Made by a program: the position numbers and the translations under genes
Notes under the pieces: model-generated
Database searches by the model: none
Told to the model about the DNA's origin: nothing
The model's input: only the letters and a program-made list of their open reading frames with translations
Shown here: positions 34,779 through 47,010 of the stretch, piece by piece
Layout: each line of letters starts with the position of its first letter
How positions within the stretch are numbered: position 1 is the stretch's first letter
Source: Burkholderia ubonensis
GTDB taxonomy: Bacteria > Pseudomonadota > Gammaproteobacteria > Burkholderiales > Burkholderiaceae
Length of the DNA: 64,000 nucleotides
Assembly: GCF_001718695.1 (NCBI RefSeq)
Contig: NZ_CP013421.1
Location: 1,165,848 to 1,229,847, forward strand
Reading direction: 5' to 3'

Positions 34779-35528
34779 CTACCCGCGCTTGCGGCGCGGT
34801 GTGGGCGTTGGCTCGGGTGTAGTCGTGGTCGTCGGCGTGTCCGCCGCCACGCGCTTCAGTGCGGCGGGCGCGCCGTGCAGGAACGCATCGACCTGGCGTT
34901 CGATTTCGGTGTCGAGATCGTCGGGCACCGGCAGGCCGTACACCCACTTTCGGACGCCCAGATAGAAGATGCTCGCGTGCAGGCTCCAGATCAGCTCGAT
35001 CTCCGCGTTGCGCCGGGCTTCCGATGCCGGCGTGGCGATGTCGTATGCGTGCCGGAGCTCGCGCAGCACCGGCAGGAAGACGCGTTCCCGGAGCCGCGAC
35101 AGGTAGCGCGTATTGAAACCCTCGCGGCTGAGCCCCGCGAAGATGAACGTGCGGATCCATTCGCGCCGCAGGATGGTCTGCGCGTAAGCGCGGTAGAACG
35201 CGACGAGCCGTTCCTGCAGCGGGGTCGTTCGATCGGCGATCAGCTTTTCCCAGTCGGGATTCCACGTATAGATCTCGTCGTAGACGCGCTCGATCAGTGC
35301 CTCCTTGCTCGGGAAGTACCGGTAGAGCAGCGGCTGGGTCACGCCGATCTGCCGCGCGAGCTCGCGCGTGCTGCCGGAAAAGCCGTGCGTCGCGAAGTGC
35401 TCGATCGCCTTCTCGACGATCTGCCGCTCGCGGGCCTCCGGCGTGAGGCGGCGGCCCGGCGTGGCGGCCGGTTCGGCGGCCGCCGTCCGGCTCGGGCGGG
35501 ACGCTGCTTTGCGCTTGGTTTCGGTCAT
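34779..35528 (-). CDS. TetR/AcrR-family transcriptional regulator
   Basis: 249 aa. The N-terminal 38 residues are Lys/Arg/Ala-rich; then the TetR helix-turn-helix domain: RQIVEKAIEHFATHGFSGSTRELARQIGVTQPLLYRYF (broken here: RQIVEKAIEHFATHGFS and TRELARQIGVTQPLLYRYF). The C-terminal ligand-binding half differs as usual. The C-terminal tail is again basic and Thr/Pro-rich. It probably represses the monooxygenase gene downstream; an AT-rich TTATCGATCG just upstream of its start (about 35561) could be its operator. Confidence 0.88.
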   Translation of the reverse strand: MTETKRKAASRPSRTAAAEPAATPGRRLTPEARERQIVEKAIEHFATHGFSGSTRELARQIGVTQPLLYRYFPSKEALIERVYDEIYTWNPDWEKLIADRTTPLQERLVAFYRAYAQTILRREWIRTFIFAGLSREGFNTRYLSRLRERVFLPVLRELRHAYDIATPASEARRNAEIELIWSLHASIFYLGVRKWVYGLPVPDDLDTEIERQVDAFLHGAPAALKRVAADTPTTTTTPEPTPTPRRKRG

Positions 35529-35914
35529 CCATCGGCTCCTGAGTGGCGCCCATTCTGCACTTATCGATCGAAAAATAGCAAGGCGAGCCGGCCGCCGGAT
35601 TCAGAAGATTTAAGTTCGCCGCCATGACTTTAAGGATGGCGTTCCTTAGGCTGCTCCGTGATCGCCGCACGCATCGGACGCCGCCCGGCGCCGGCCCGTG
35701 CGCCGCAACCGAAACGGACCATGCCTCATCTGATCTCGCTGGGAGCCGGCATCGCAGCCGGCCCGCCGTACCACCTGGCGCGCGTGCCGTCGCTCGTGCC
35801 GTCGTCGCTCCCGCCCGCCGGGCCGCTCGACATCGTCATCGTCGCGGGCGAGCCCGCGCTTCCCTTGATGGCCGCGCCGATGCGCGCGCCGCAGAGGACG
35901 AAGGAGGGTGCGTC
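35529..35914. other. Divergent intergenic region, TetR to DUF1275
   Basis: 386 bp. An open frame runs 35658-35933 on the plus strand (91 codons), with no family feature and a poor start, so I do not call it. The strong AAGGAGGG at 35900 belongs to the DUF1275 gene. The palindrome-like TTATCGATCG near 35561 may be an operator. Confidence 0.4.
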
Positions 35915-36652
35915 ATGCCAGCTGGCCAGCTAGCGGCAAGCGGCGCGAGCGCGCCCGATCACGTGGCCGGCGAGGACGTGATGCTCGCGTCGATCGCGGG
36001 CTACGTCGACACGCTCGGCTTCGTCGCGCTGTTCGGGCTGTTCACCGCGCACGTGACCGGCAACTTCATCCTGATCGGCTCCGGCATCGCGGGCGTCGGG
36101 CAGGGCCTCGTGATCAAGTGGCTCGCGTTTCCCGCGTTCATCGCCGGGATCGTCGCCGCCCGCCTGCTCGATCACGGGATGCGCGTGCGCGGCCACGGCC
36201 CGCGCGCGTGCTCGCTGTATGCGATGCAGGCGATCCTGCTGACCGGCTTCATGCTGGCCGGGGTGGCGGCGTCGCCGATCGCGAGCGCCGATGCGCCCGC
36301 GACGATCCTCTGCGGGCTGCTCGGCGCCGCCGCGATGGGCGTGCAGAATGCCCACGGCCGGCTGACCGCGCGCTCGGTGGTGGCGAACACCGTGATGACC
36401 GGCAACGTCACGCAGGCCGTCATCGACGCATTCGACTGGCTCGTGCCGATCGCCGCGCCCGCGGAGCGGGAAGCCGCCCGCGCCCGGTTGCGGCGCACGC
36501 TGCCGCCGGTCGCCGGTTTTGCGCTCGGCGCGGGCGCCGGTGCGACCGCGTATCTGTATGCGGGGTTCTGGGCGCTCGCGCTGCCGCTGGCGGTGCTGGT
36601 GTTTCTTGCCTGTCGCGCGGGCCGCCGCGACGCGCGGCCCGCATCCCGCTGA
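35915..36652 (+). CDS. DUF1275 (YoaK-type) membrane protein
   Basis: 245 aa from the ATG at 35915, chosen because AAGGAGGG lies 6 bp upstream. Five or six membrane helices; the family signature AGYVDTLGFVALFGLFTAHVTGNF sits near residue 32 (quoted here as AGYVDTLGF and FTAHVTGNF). VQNAHGRLTARSVVANTVMTG is the second conserved block. The family is widespread and of unknown function, suspected to be a transporter. The next gene follows by 55 bp. Confidence 0.85.
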   Translation: MPAGQLAASGASAPDHVAGEDVMLASIAGYVDTLGFVALFGLFTAHVTGNFILIGSGIAGVGQGLVIKWLAFPAFIAGIVAARLLDHGMRVRGHGPRACSLYAMQAILLTGFMLAGVAASPIASADAPATILCGLLGAAAMGVQNAHGRLTARSVVANTVMTGNVTQAVIDAFDWLVPIAAPAEREAARARLRRTLPPVAGFALGAGAGATAYLYAGFWALALPLAVLVFLACRAGRRDARPASR

Positions 36653-36707
36653 ATCCGAATCCGCGCGCGGCGCCACGCCGCGCGCGTCACCATCAAGGAG
36701 AAACCCG

Positions 36708-37661
36708 ATGAGTTCACTGAATCTGCGCAGCATGCTGCGCTCGACCGCCGCGGCGTCGGCCGTGCTCGCCGCGCTGCTGGTCGGCGCGCCCGCCCATGCC
36801 GACGAAACCCACCTCGACGACATCGCGTCGCCGGCCGCCTCGACGCGCCTGCCGGCCGTCGCCGTAGGCCCGCAGTACGACACGACCCACGTGTACGTCG
36901 CCCCCGAAGACGTCGACCGCTTCGTCGCGAGCTTCCTCGCGACCTTCGGCGGCAAGAAATCGCAGCAGGGCGTGTTCCAGGTCACGCCGACGCCGAGCTC
37001 GACCACGTCGCAACTGCTGCAGACGCCGGTCGGCACGGTCTCGCTGTTCGGCTTCAAGACGCCCGTGCCCTACCCGTTCGGCGCGGAGCGCACCGGCTAT
37101 CTCGTGAGCGACATCGACGTGGCGGTGAAGTCGGCGCGCGCGCACGGCGCCGACGTCATCGTCGCGACGTTCCCCGATCCGATCGGGCGCGACGCGATCG
37201 TCAGCTGGCCGGGCGGCGTCAACATGCAGCTCTACTGGCACACGCAGGCGCCGAACTACGACCCGCTGCAGACGGTGCCGGAGAATCGCGTGTACGTGTC
37301 GCCGCAAAGCGCGAGCAAGCTCGCGCGCGACTTCGTCGCGTTCTCGCACGGCAAGATCGTGTCGGACGTGCGCCATGCGCCCGGCGTCGAGATCGGCCGG
37401 CCGAACGACACGTATCGCCGCATCCGGATCGAATCGGGCTTCGGCAAGATGACCGTGCTGGCGACCGACGGCCATCTGCCCTATCCGTTCGGCCGCGAGA
37501 TGACCGGCTATGAAGTGACCGATCTCGCCGCGACGCTGAAGAAGGCCGAAGCGGCCGGCGTGACCGTGCTCGTGCCGCCGTATTCGGCCGACGGGCGCGA
37601 CGCCGCGATCGTGCAGTTCCCCGGCGGCTACGTCGCCGAGATCCACGCGCGGACGAAATAA
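36708..37661 (+). CDS. Exported protein with two VOC (glyoxalase-like) domains
   Basis: 317 aa. AAGGAG lies 9 bp before the ATG at 36708. A Sec signal peptide (STAAASAVLAALLVGAPAHA-DE) is followed by two VOC modules, about residues 55-170 and 185-317. Each begins with a strand carrying a possible metal ligand (DTTHVYVAPEDVDRFV; NRVYVSPQSASKLA) and ends with a Pro-Gly-Gly block (SWPGGVNMQLYW; QFPGGYVAEIH). VOC enzymes are usually cytoplasmic, so export is notable. It sits between DUF1275 and a porin. Confidence 0.78.
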   Translation: MSSLNLRSMLRSTAAASAVLAALLVGAPAHADETHLDDIASPAASTRLPAVAVGPQYDTTHVYVAPEDVDRFVASFLATFGGKKSQQGVFQVTPTPSSTTSQLLQTPVGTVSLFGFKTPVPYPFGAERTGYLVSDIDVAVKSARAHGADVIVATFPDPIGRDAIVSWPGGVNMQLYWHTQAPNYDPLQTVPENRVYVSPQSASKLARDFVAFSHGKIVSDVRHAPGVEIGRPNDTYRRIRIESGFGKMTVLATDGHLPYPFGREMTGYEVTDLAATLKKAEAAGVTVLVPPYSADGRDAAIVQFPGGYVAEIHARTK

Positions 37662-37675
37662 CCGTGCGCCGCCCG

Positions 37676-39160
37676 ATGAACCGAGCGTGGCGCGGCGCGC
37701 TGCCGTGCGTCGTGCTGGCGGGCGGCGTCGCGTTGCACGCGGGCGCGGCGGCCGGCGCCGAAGCGGCAGACGCGACGGCCCCGGCGGCCGCACCGGCCGC
37801 CACGCCCGCTGCGACACCCGCAGCCGCGGCCGCTGCGACGTGTACCGCGAAGCGGCCCGTCGTGCTGTTCAACCGCTGGCAGGAAGACTGGTCGGTGCTC
37901 GCGAACCCGTGCGTGCCGCGCAAGCCGTTCGACTCGCTGAAATACGTGCCGCTCGGCGACGACCCGTCGACCTACCTGTCGCTGGGCGCGAGCCTGCGCG
38001 AGCGTTTCGAGCTGAACAACGCGCCGCTGTTCGGGCTGGGCGCGGCGCACGACGACAACTACGTGATCCAGCGCGCGAACGTGCATGCCGACCTGCGCTA
38101 TCGCGGCCATCTGCAGGCGTTCGTGCAGTTCGTCGACGCGCGGCCGTTCGGCAAGAACACGGTCGGCCCGGTCGACAAGGATCAGCTCGATCTCGAACAG
38201 GCGTTCGTCGCGTACGTCGATCAGGTGGGGCCCGGCACGATCAAGACGCGCATCGGCCGGCAGGAGATGGCGTTCGACCTGCAGCGCTTCGTGTCGTCGC
38301 GCGACGGCCCGAACGTGCGGCAGGCCTACGACGGTCTGTGGGCCGATTATGAAATCGGCAAGTGGCGGCTGATCGGCTATGTGACGCGGCCCGTGCAGTA
38401 CCGCGACGACGCGGCGTTCGACGACGTGTCGAACCGGCATCTGCGCTTCGACGGCGTGCGCGTCGAGCGCAACGGCACGGGGCCCGGCGATTTGTCCGCG
38501 TACTGGTCGCGCTATACGCGCGACAACGCGCGCTTCGCCGACGCGGCGGGCACCGAGCGCCGCGACGTGTTCGACGTGCGCTACGCGGGCAAGGCCGACT
38601 CGCTCGACTGGGACGTCGAGGCGATGCTGCAGACCGGTCACGTCGGACAGGACACGGTCGGCGCGTGGGCGTTCGGCGCACTGGGCGGCTATACGTTCGC
38701 GAAGACGCCCGGCACGCCGCGCGTCGGCATCCAGGTCGACGGCGCGTCGGGCGACGCGCATCCGGGCGACCACCGCGTCGGCACGTTCAACCCGATGTTT
38801 CCGAACGGCTATTACTTCACGCTCGCCGGTTACACGGGGTACAGCAACCTGATCCACGTGAAGCCGTCGCTGACGTTCAAGCCGTCCAGCTCGGTCACGG
38901 TGCTCACGGCCGTCGGTTTCCAGTGGCGGCAGACCACGGCCGACGCGATCTACGGGCAGGGGCTGTCGGCCGTGCCGGGCACGGCGGGCAAGGGCGGCGC
39001 GTGGACCGGCATGTACGCGCAGGCGCGCGTCGACTGGCTGGTCAACGCGAACCTCGCGCTCGCGCTCGAGGCCGTGCACTTCGAGCTCGGCTCGTGGATT
39101 CGCGCGCTCGGCGCGCGCAATGCCGACTACGTCGGCATGGAAGCGAAGTTCGGCTGGTGA
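37676..39160 (+). CDS. Alginate-export-type outer-membrane porin
   Basis: 494 aa from the ATG at 37676 (a GTG at 37664 is possible). A signal peptide ends near AGAAAGA, followed by an Ala/Pro/Thr-rich linker. The rest is a beta-barrel with alternating strands, with the family-typical LGASLRERFELNNAP, VHADLRYRGHLQAFVQF and FSVRYAGKADS-like blocks. The domain is called alginate export, but many members are general porins for hydrophobic or aromatic compounds. It starts 14 bp after the VOC gene, so the two are likely cotranscribed. Confidence 0.8.
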   Translation: MNRAWRGALPCVVLAGGVALHAGAAAGAEAADATAPAAAPAATPAATPAAAAAATCTAKRPVVLFNRWQEDWSVLANPCVPRKPFDSLKYVPLGDDPSTYLSLGASLRERFELNNAPLFGLGAAHDDNYVIQRANVHADLRYRGHLQAFVQFVDARPFGKNTVGPVDKDQLDLEQAFVAYVDQVGPGTIKTRIGRQEMAFDLQRFVSSRDGPNVRQAYDGLWADYEIGKWRLIGYVTRPVQYRDDAAFDDVSNRHLRFDGVRVERNGTGPGDLSAYWSRYTRDNARFADAAGTERRDVFDVRYAGKADSLDWDVEAMLQTGHVGQDTVGAWAFGALGGYTFAKTPGTPRVGIQVDGASGDAHPGDHRVGTFNPMFPNGYYFTLAGYTGYSNLIHVKPSLTFKPSSSVTVLTAVGFQWRQTTADAIYGQGLSAVPGTAGKGGAWTGMYAQARVDWLVNANLALALEAVHFELGSWIRALGARNADYVGMEAKFGW

Positions 39161-39194
39161 CGCGCGTGACGGCCGACGTGTGACGCGGGACGCG

Positions 39195-40100
39195 TCATGC
39201 CGGCGCGCGGGCGAGCGCGGCGATGAAGTCGATGAACGCGGCGACGCGTTTCGAGCCCCGCTGATTCGGCAGGTAGAGCGCGGTGACGACCGAGCGGGCC
39301 GCATCGGGCGTGACTTCGTACTGTTCGAAGAGCCGACGCAGGCGGCCCGACCGGACGTCCGCGTCGACCAGCCAGTCGGGCAGCAGCGCGATGCCGGCGC
39401 CGTCCAGCGCGGCATCCCGCAGCACTTCGCTGTGGTTCGACTTGAGGCGCCCGGCAACGATGACTGTCGCCGCGCCGTGGGCATCGGCAAAGGTCCAGGC
39501 CTGCTGATCGCCGCCGAAGTGAAAGCGCAGGCACGCGTGATCGACCAGCTCGCCGGGCGTCGCCGGCATGCCGCGCGCTTCCAGGTACGCGTGGCTCGCG
39601 ACGACGTATCGCTGGAACGTGCCGAGCTGCCGAGCGACGACATCCGCGGACGGCGCCGCTTCGCCGAGCCGGATCGCGACGTCGATCCGGCCGACGACGA
39701 GATCGACCCGTTCGTCGGTGAGCTGCAGATCGATGTCGAGCTTCGGGTAGCGCGCGAGGAACGCGGCGATGTGCGGCGCGATGCGGCGCACGCCGTAGGC
39801 GACGGGGACGGACACGCGCAGCGGTCCGGACGGTTCGCTGCCGCGATCGGATACGAGCGCGTCGGCCTCGGCGAGCTCCTCGAGCAGCCGCTTCGCGCGC
39901 GCGTAATAGACGGAGCCCGCGTCCGACAGCGTCACCTGCCGCGTCGTGCGATTCAGGAGCACGGCGCCGAGCGACGCCTCGAGCGCATCCACGGCGCGCA
40001 CCACGGACGAAGCCGCGAGATCGAGACGCCGCCCCGCGCTCGAGAAGCCGCCGGCTTCCGCCACTTCCACGAACGCGCGCAGCGCGGAGAATTTGTCCAT
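39195..40100 (-). CDS. LysR-family transcriptional regulator
   Basis: 301 aa. The N-terminal winged HTH is LRAFVEVAEAGGFSSAGRRLDLAASSVVRAVDALEASLGA (given as FVEVAEAGGFSSAGRRL and SVVRAVDALEASLGA), then the CrgA/DntR-like effector domain (LFRVSVPVAYGV, ARSVVTALYLPN). No adjacent target is obvious: the porin gene ends 34 bp away in the convergent direction, and a divergent promoter is absent, so its target may be elsewhere. Confidence 0.88.
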   Translation of the reverse strand: MDKFSALRAFVEVAEAGGFSSAGRRLDLAASSVVRAVDALEASLGAVLLNRTTRQVTLSDAGSVYYARAKRLLEELAEADALVSDRGSEPSGPLRVSVPVAYGVRRIAPHIAAFLARYPKLDIDLQLTDERVDLVVGRIDVAIRLGEAAPSADVVARQLGTFQRYVVASHAYLEARGMPATPGELVDHACLRFHFGGDQQAWTFADAHGAATVIVAGRLKSNHSEVLRDAALDGAGIALLPDWLVDADVRSGRLRRLFEQYEVTPDAARSVVTALYLPNQRGSKRVAAFIDFIAALARAPA

Positions 40101-40282
40101 CGGGTCGCCCTCGTGCGTGTCGCAACGTCGCGTTGCATGCCGTTCGCATTCTAGCGTCGGCTGCGTGGGGCGCAGCGGCGGCGTGGGCGATCTTCAGGAC
40201 GATTCAGGGGCGGGGTGGGAGGTGGGTTGTGAGGTGTGCGCGTGCATTCTGCGACGCGCACGCCTGACGGCTTCGCGCAACG

Positions 40283-40369
40283 TCAGGCCCGCTGCTTCGA
40301 CGGCGCGAGGCGCAGCAGCTCGGCCACGCTGTCGACCTTGAACTGTTTCATGAGCCTCGCATGGCGCGC
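40283..40369 (-). pseudogene. C-terminal relic of a LuxR/FixJ-type regulator
   Basis: 28 codons ending RLMKQFKVDSVAELLRLAP plus six more residues, the characteristic last helix of FixJ/NarL-type helix-turn-helix domains. No upstream part of the domain is recognisable. The flanking 300 bp (40101-40401) holds nothing else I can identify. A remnant of a deleted gene, probably joined here by a past rearrangement next to the AraC gene. Confidence 0.6.
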
Positions 40370-40401
40370 TGCGCGCCGACGCCGTTGCCAGGCCGACGCG
40401 A

Positions 40402-41322
40402 TCAGCGCGAGCGCGCGCGGCGCCACGCGCCGGGCGGATGGCCGATCACGCGCAGGAACACGCGATTCAGATGGCTCTGGTCGGAGAACCCGCAATCGGC
40501 GGCGATTTCCGCGAGCGTCATGTCGCTCGTCTCGATCAGCCGCCGCGCCTGCGTCACGCGCTGTTCGAGCAGCCACTGGTGCGGCGTGCGGCCGGTGGTC
40601 CGCGAGAACGCGCGGATGAAATAGCCGCGCGACAGGTCGCACTCTTTCGCGACTTCCGCGAGCGATACGCCCAGGTTCGCCTTTTCCATCAGGAGTTCCT
40701 TCGCGCGCGCCGCCGTCGCGGGCGACAGCACGCCCTTGCGCTCGAGGTCGCGCACGCGCGCAGCGCCGTAGCGGCGCAGCAGATGGGTGCCCATCGCCAG
40801 CCCGATCTGCTCGATGAACAGCGCATCGAGCGGCCCGGGCGCGTCGAGGCTGTCGGCGACCGCGTGCGCGAGATGACCGAGCACCGGGTCGCGCACGTCG
40901 GGCCGCGAGGTCAGGCCGCCGACCGCGCTGCCGCCATGCTCCCGGCCGACGCGTTCGAGATACGCGGGCGGCAGCTCGACCAGCACGAAGTCGAAATTGC
41001 CGTACAGGTCCGCCCGGAAAGGCTCCGAGAAATCCCGAATGTAGATCGAGTGTTGCTGGAACCGGCGCTCGCTCGCGCCCGCGCGCCCGTAGAGCGTGCG
41101 GCGGTGGCCGCCGTTCAGCGATACGCCGACCAGGAAGCCGCGATCGCATGCGGGCATGTCGATATGCTCGACGTGCGCCTCGCGCATGCATTTGCGGTGC
41201 AGCTTCAGGCCGCCGGCGGCCGTTTCGATGTCCTTCGACAGCAGGCTTGCCGCGCAGCCGAGCGTGTCTTTCGGCGCTGGCGCGACCGGGGCGTCCGGCG
41301 CTGCGATGACGAGGTCGGGCAT
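40402..41322 (-). CDS. AraC-family transcriptional regulator
   Basis: 306 aa from the ATG at 41322; an open frame extends to 47805 on this strand, but that part is an artefact of base composition. The N-terminal sensor half (residues 1-200) has the CupN-like pattern; the C-terminal double helix-turn-helix is EVAKECDLSRGYFIRAFSRTTG then LAEIAADCGFSDQSHLNRVF. It is divergent from the NB-ARC regulator gene across 405 bp. Its target is likely itself or that gene; palindromes lie between them. Confidence 0.87.
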   Translation of the reverse strand: MPDLVIAAPDAPVAPAPKDTLGCAASLLSKDIETAAGGLKLHRKCMREAHVEHIDMPACDRGFLVGVSLNGGHRRTLYGRAGASERRFQQHSIYIRDFSEPFRADLYGNFDFVLVELPPAYLERVGREHGGSAVGGLTSRPDVRDPVLGHLAHAVADSLDAPGPLDALFIEQIGLAMGTHLLRRYGAARVRDLERKGVLSPATAARAKELLMEKANLGVSLAEVAKECDLSRGYFIRAFSRTTGRTPHQWLLEQRVTQARRLIETSDMTLAEIAADCGFSDQSHLNRVFLRVIGHPPGAWRRARSR

Positions 41323-41340
41323 GGATTTTTTCCTGCGAGT

Positions 41341-41409
41341 GACTCGTGGCGCGTTACGACGAGTCGAGTTTATACGGGCACGCGTGCATTCAAAATGAAT
41401 TTGTACAAA
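41341..41409. promoter_or_regulatory. Operator-like palindromes between divergent regulators
   Basis: Three inverted repeats within 70 bp: GACTCGT-N11-ACGAGTC (41341-41365), ATTCA-AAA-TGAAT (41388-41400) and TTTGTACAAA (41400-41409). They lie just upstream of the AraC-type gene start, in a low-GC stretch rare for this window. The rest of the 41323-41727 gap shows nothing else. Function inferred from symmetry and position. Confidence 0.5.
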
Positions 41410-41727
41410 GGTCCGCTCGCGACCCTGACGATCGGCTTTCGATGCGCGGGCGCGACGGCCGCACGCCCGAACGCCCGCGCGGGGCACGTGTGCGCGGGGC
41501 CCGGCACAGTATAGCGGCGCTGCCCGACACGCAAGTGACTGCGCCGAGCGGCGCGCCGGCGCTCGCGCAGCGCATTTTTCTTCAAGATTTCCGCCGGACG
41601 TCCTTTTACACTGGGCCGTCAATTCGATATTTCCCCGCCCGGCGCGATCGCGCGCCGGGCTCCGACTTCCTGCCGCGTGAGCTGCCGCGCTCATGCGGCG
41701 GTCATCCTGAGGTACCCGGAGGCGGCC

Positions 41728-44886
<3,159 letters not shown>

Positions 44887-45018
44887 CGATGCGCGCATTC
44901 GGGGCGGCGGGGCCGCTGTGCGTCGGCGGCATGCGTGCCGCCGCGCGCGTGCCGGCCGCATTGGCGAGTGCGTACGAGCCGCGGACCGCGCGGCGCGCCG
45001 CGCACCGGAGGCCCGACA

Positions 45019-46926
45019 GTGCTTAGAGCGACGGAACCCGCGCACTCGGCGGATCTCGTCGTCTTCAACGGCAAGATTGCGACACAGGACGAGCGGGGCT
45101 CGTTCGTCAGCGCGCTCGCGGTGAAGGACGGGCGCATCGTCGCGACCGGCGACGATCGCGACGTGCTGCGCCATGCGGGCGTCGCCACGACGCGCATCGA
45201 CCTGAACGGCCGCACCGTGATTCCCGGCTTGAACGATTCGCACCTGCAGGTGATTCGCGGCGGCCTGAACTTCAACCTGGAACTGCGCTGGGACGGCGTG
45301 CCGACGCTGGCCGATGCGCTCGACATGCTGCGTCGCCAGGTCCGGCGCACGCCCGCGCCGCATTGGGTGCGCGTCGCCGGCGGCTGGACCGAATTCCAGT
45401 TCGCGGAAAAGCGCGGCCCGACGATTGCCGAGCTCGACGCGATCGCGCCCGACACGCCGGTCTTCATCCTGCATCTGAGCGACAGCGCATTGCTGAATGC
45501 GGCCGCGCTGCGCGCGATCGGCTACGGCCGCGACACGCCCGATCCGCCCGGCGGCGAACTGCGGCGCGACCGCTACGGGCGACCGACCGGGCTGCTGCTC
45601 GCGCGGCCCGACCCGGCCGTGCTGAGCGCGGCGCTCGACCCAGCGCCGGCGCTGTCGGACGGCGACCGGCTCAACTCGACGCGACAGTTCATGCATGCGC
45701 TGAATCGCGTCGGCGTGACGAGTGCGATCGACGCGGGCGGCGACGGCCTCGCCTATCCGGACGACTATGCGGCCGTCATGACGCTCGCGCGGCGCGGCGA
45801 ATTGACGACGCGCATCGCCTACGCGCTCGGCGCGCGGCATGCGGGCCGCGAAGTCGACGACTTCGCGAAATGGATCGCGCTGACGGCGCCCGGCGACGGC
45901 GACGCATTCCTGCGCACGAACGGCGCCGGCGAGCGGCTGCTGTTCTCGGCGGTCGATCTCGGCAACTTCCTCGAGCCGCGCACCGAGTTGCCGGCGTCGC
46001 TCGAGGCGGATCTCGCGGCCGTCGTGCGGCTGCTGGTGCGCCACCGCTGGCCGTTGCGGCTGCATGCGACGTACGACGAATCGATCAGCCGCTTCCTGAA
46101 CGTGCTGGAGGCCGTGAACCGCGACGTGCCGTTCGACGGGCTGCGCTGGTTCTTCGACCGTTGTGAAACGCTGTCGGACGCCAATATCGCGCGGATCGCA
46201 GCGCTCGGCGGCGGCGTGACCGTGCAGCCGCGCATGGCGTTCCAGGGCGAGGCGTTCATCGCGCGCTACGGCGCGACCGCGGCGCGCCGCGCGCCGCCGA
46301 TCCGCGCGATGCTCGCGGCTCGGCTGCCGGTCGGCGCGGGCTCCGGTGCGACGCAGACGGCCGGCTACAACCCGTTCGTGTCGCTGTACTGGATGGTGTC
46401 CGGCCGAACGGTCGGCGGCACGCCGCTGTACCCCGCGCGTGCGCGGCTCGGCCGGATGGAGGCGCTGAGCGTGCACACGCTCGGCAGCGCGTGGTTCTCG
46501 GCGGACGAGCACCGCAAGGGCGCGCTGACGCCCGGCCGATACGCGGACTTTGCGGTGCTGAGCGACGACTACTTCGCGATCGACGTCGCGCGCATTCCGC
46601 AGTTGTCGTCGGTGCTGACCGTCGTCGGCGGCAAGGTCGTGCATGCGGACGAGGAGTTCGCGCCGCTGGCGCCGCCGCCGCTGCCGGTCAGTCCCGCGTG
46701 GTCGCCGGTCGCCGACCGCGGCGCAGACGGCGGCGCCGACGATGCGGCGGGCGGCGCGCGAGCCCGTGCGCGCGCGTCGGCGGCGGCGGGCGCATGCGCC
46801 GAGCCGGGGATGGACGCGTGCCGTACCCGCGGCCACGGACGCCGCTTCGCGCGCTCGCGCTTCCCGACGGCGAGCGCGGCCGGCGATCGTTGCGACGCGT
46901 TCGGCTGCCGCTGCGTCGCGTTCTAG
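45019..46926 (+). CDS. YtcJ-like amidohydrolase with altered metal-binding residues (probable pseudoenzyme)
   Basis: 635 aa from the GTG at 45019, chosen because GGAGG lies 8 bp upstream; open frame extends to 44935. The Amidohydro_3 fold is clear: DLNGRTVIPGLNDSH, HLQVIRGGLNFNLELRWDGV, GGWTEFQF, LRLHATYDESI. However, residues that bind metal in the relatives I know appear replaced: HxH reads HLQ, DHAET reads DRCET, QHRMAFQGE reads QPRMAFQGE and GTDAT reads GSGAT. Only the His in LHATYDES persists. The C-terminal 70 residues are low-complexity and basic, unlike relatives. The family comparison is from memory and needs an alignment. Confidence 0.75.
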   Translation: MLRATEPAHSADLVVFNGKIATQDERGSFVSALAVKDGRIVATGDDRDVLRHAGVATTRIDLNGRTVIPGLNDSHLQVIRGGLNFNLELRWDGVPTLADALDMLRRQVRRTPAPHWVRVAGGWTEFQFAEKRGPTIAELDAIAPDTPVFILHLSDSALLNAAALRAIGYGRDTPDPPGGELRRDRYGRPTGLLLARPDPAVLSAALDPAPALSDGDRLNSTRQFMHALNRVGVTSAIDAGGDGLAYPDDYAAVMTLARRGELTTRIAYALGARHAGREVDDFAKWIALTAPGDGDAFLRTNGAGERLLFSAVDLGNFLEPRTELPASLEADLAAVVRLLVRHRWPLRLHATYDESISRFLNVLEAVNRDVPFDGLRWFFDRCETLSDANIARIAALGGGVTVQPRMAFQGEAFIARYGATAARRAPPIRAMLAARLPVGAGSGATQTAGYNPFVSLYWMVSGRTVGGTPLYPARARLGRMEALSVHTLGSAWFSADEHRKGALTPGRYADFAVLSDDYFAIDVARIPQLSSVLTVVGGKVVHADEEFAPLAPPPLPVSPAWSPVADRGADGGADDAAGGARARARASAAAGACAEPGMDACRTRGHGRRFARSRFPTASAAGDRCDAFGCRCVAF

Positions 46927-47010
46927 CGCGCCGCCCCGGCGCGCCGCGAGCGCGGCCGCGCGTTGCATTGAACGATTTTCCGCCCCGTGCACGGGGCACG
47001 AGGAGACGAG

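Noticed and set aside
34363..35670. 435-codon minus-strand frame spanning TetR and monooxygenase genes
   Set aside because: Out of frame with both; the TetR and monooxygenase frames carry clear domains.
35658..35933. 91-codon plus-strand frame before the DUF1275 gene
   Set aside because: No family feature, poor ribosome-binding site, and it ends after the DUF1275 start; not supported as a gene.
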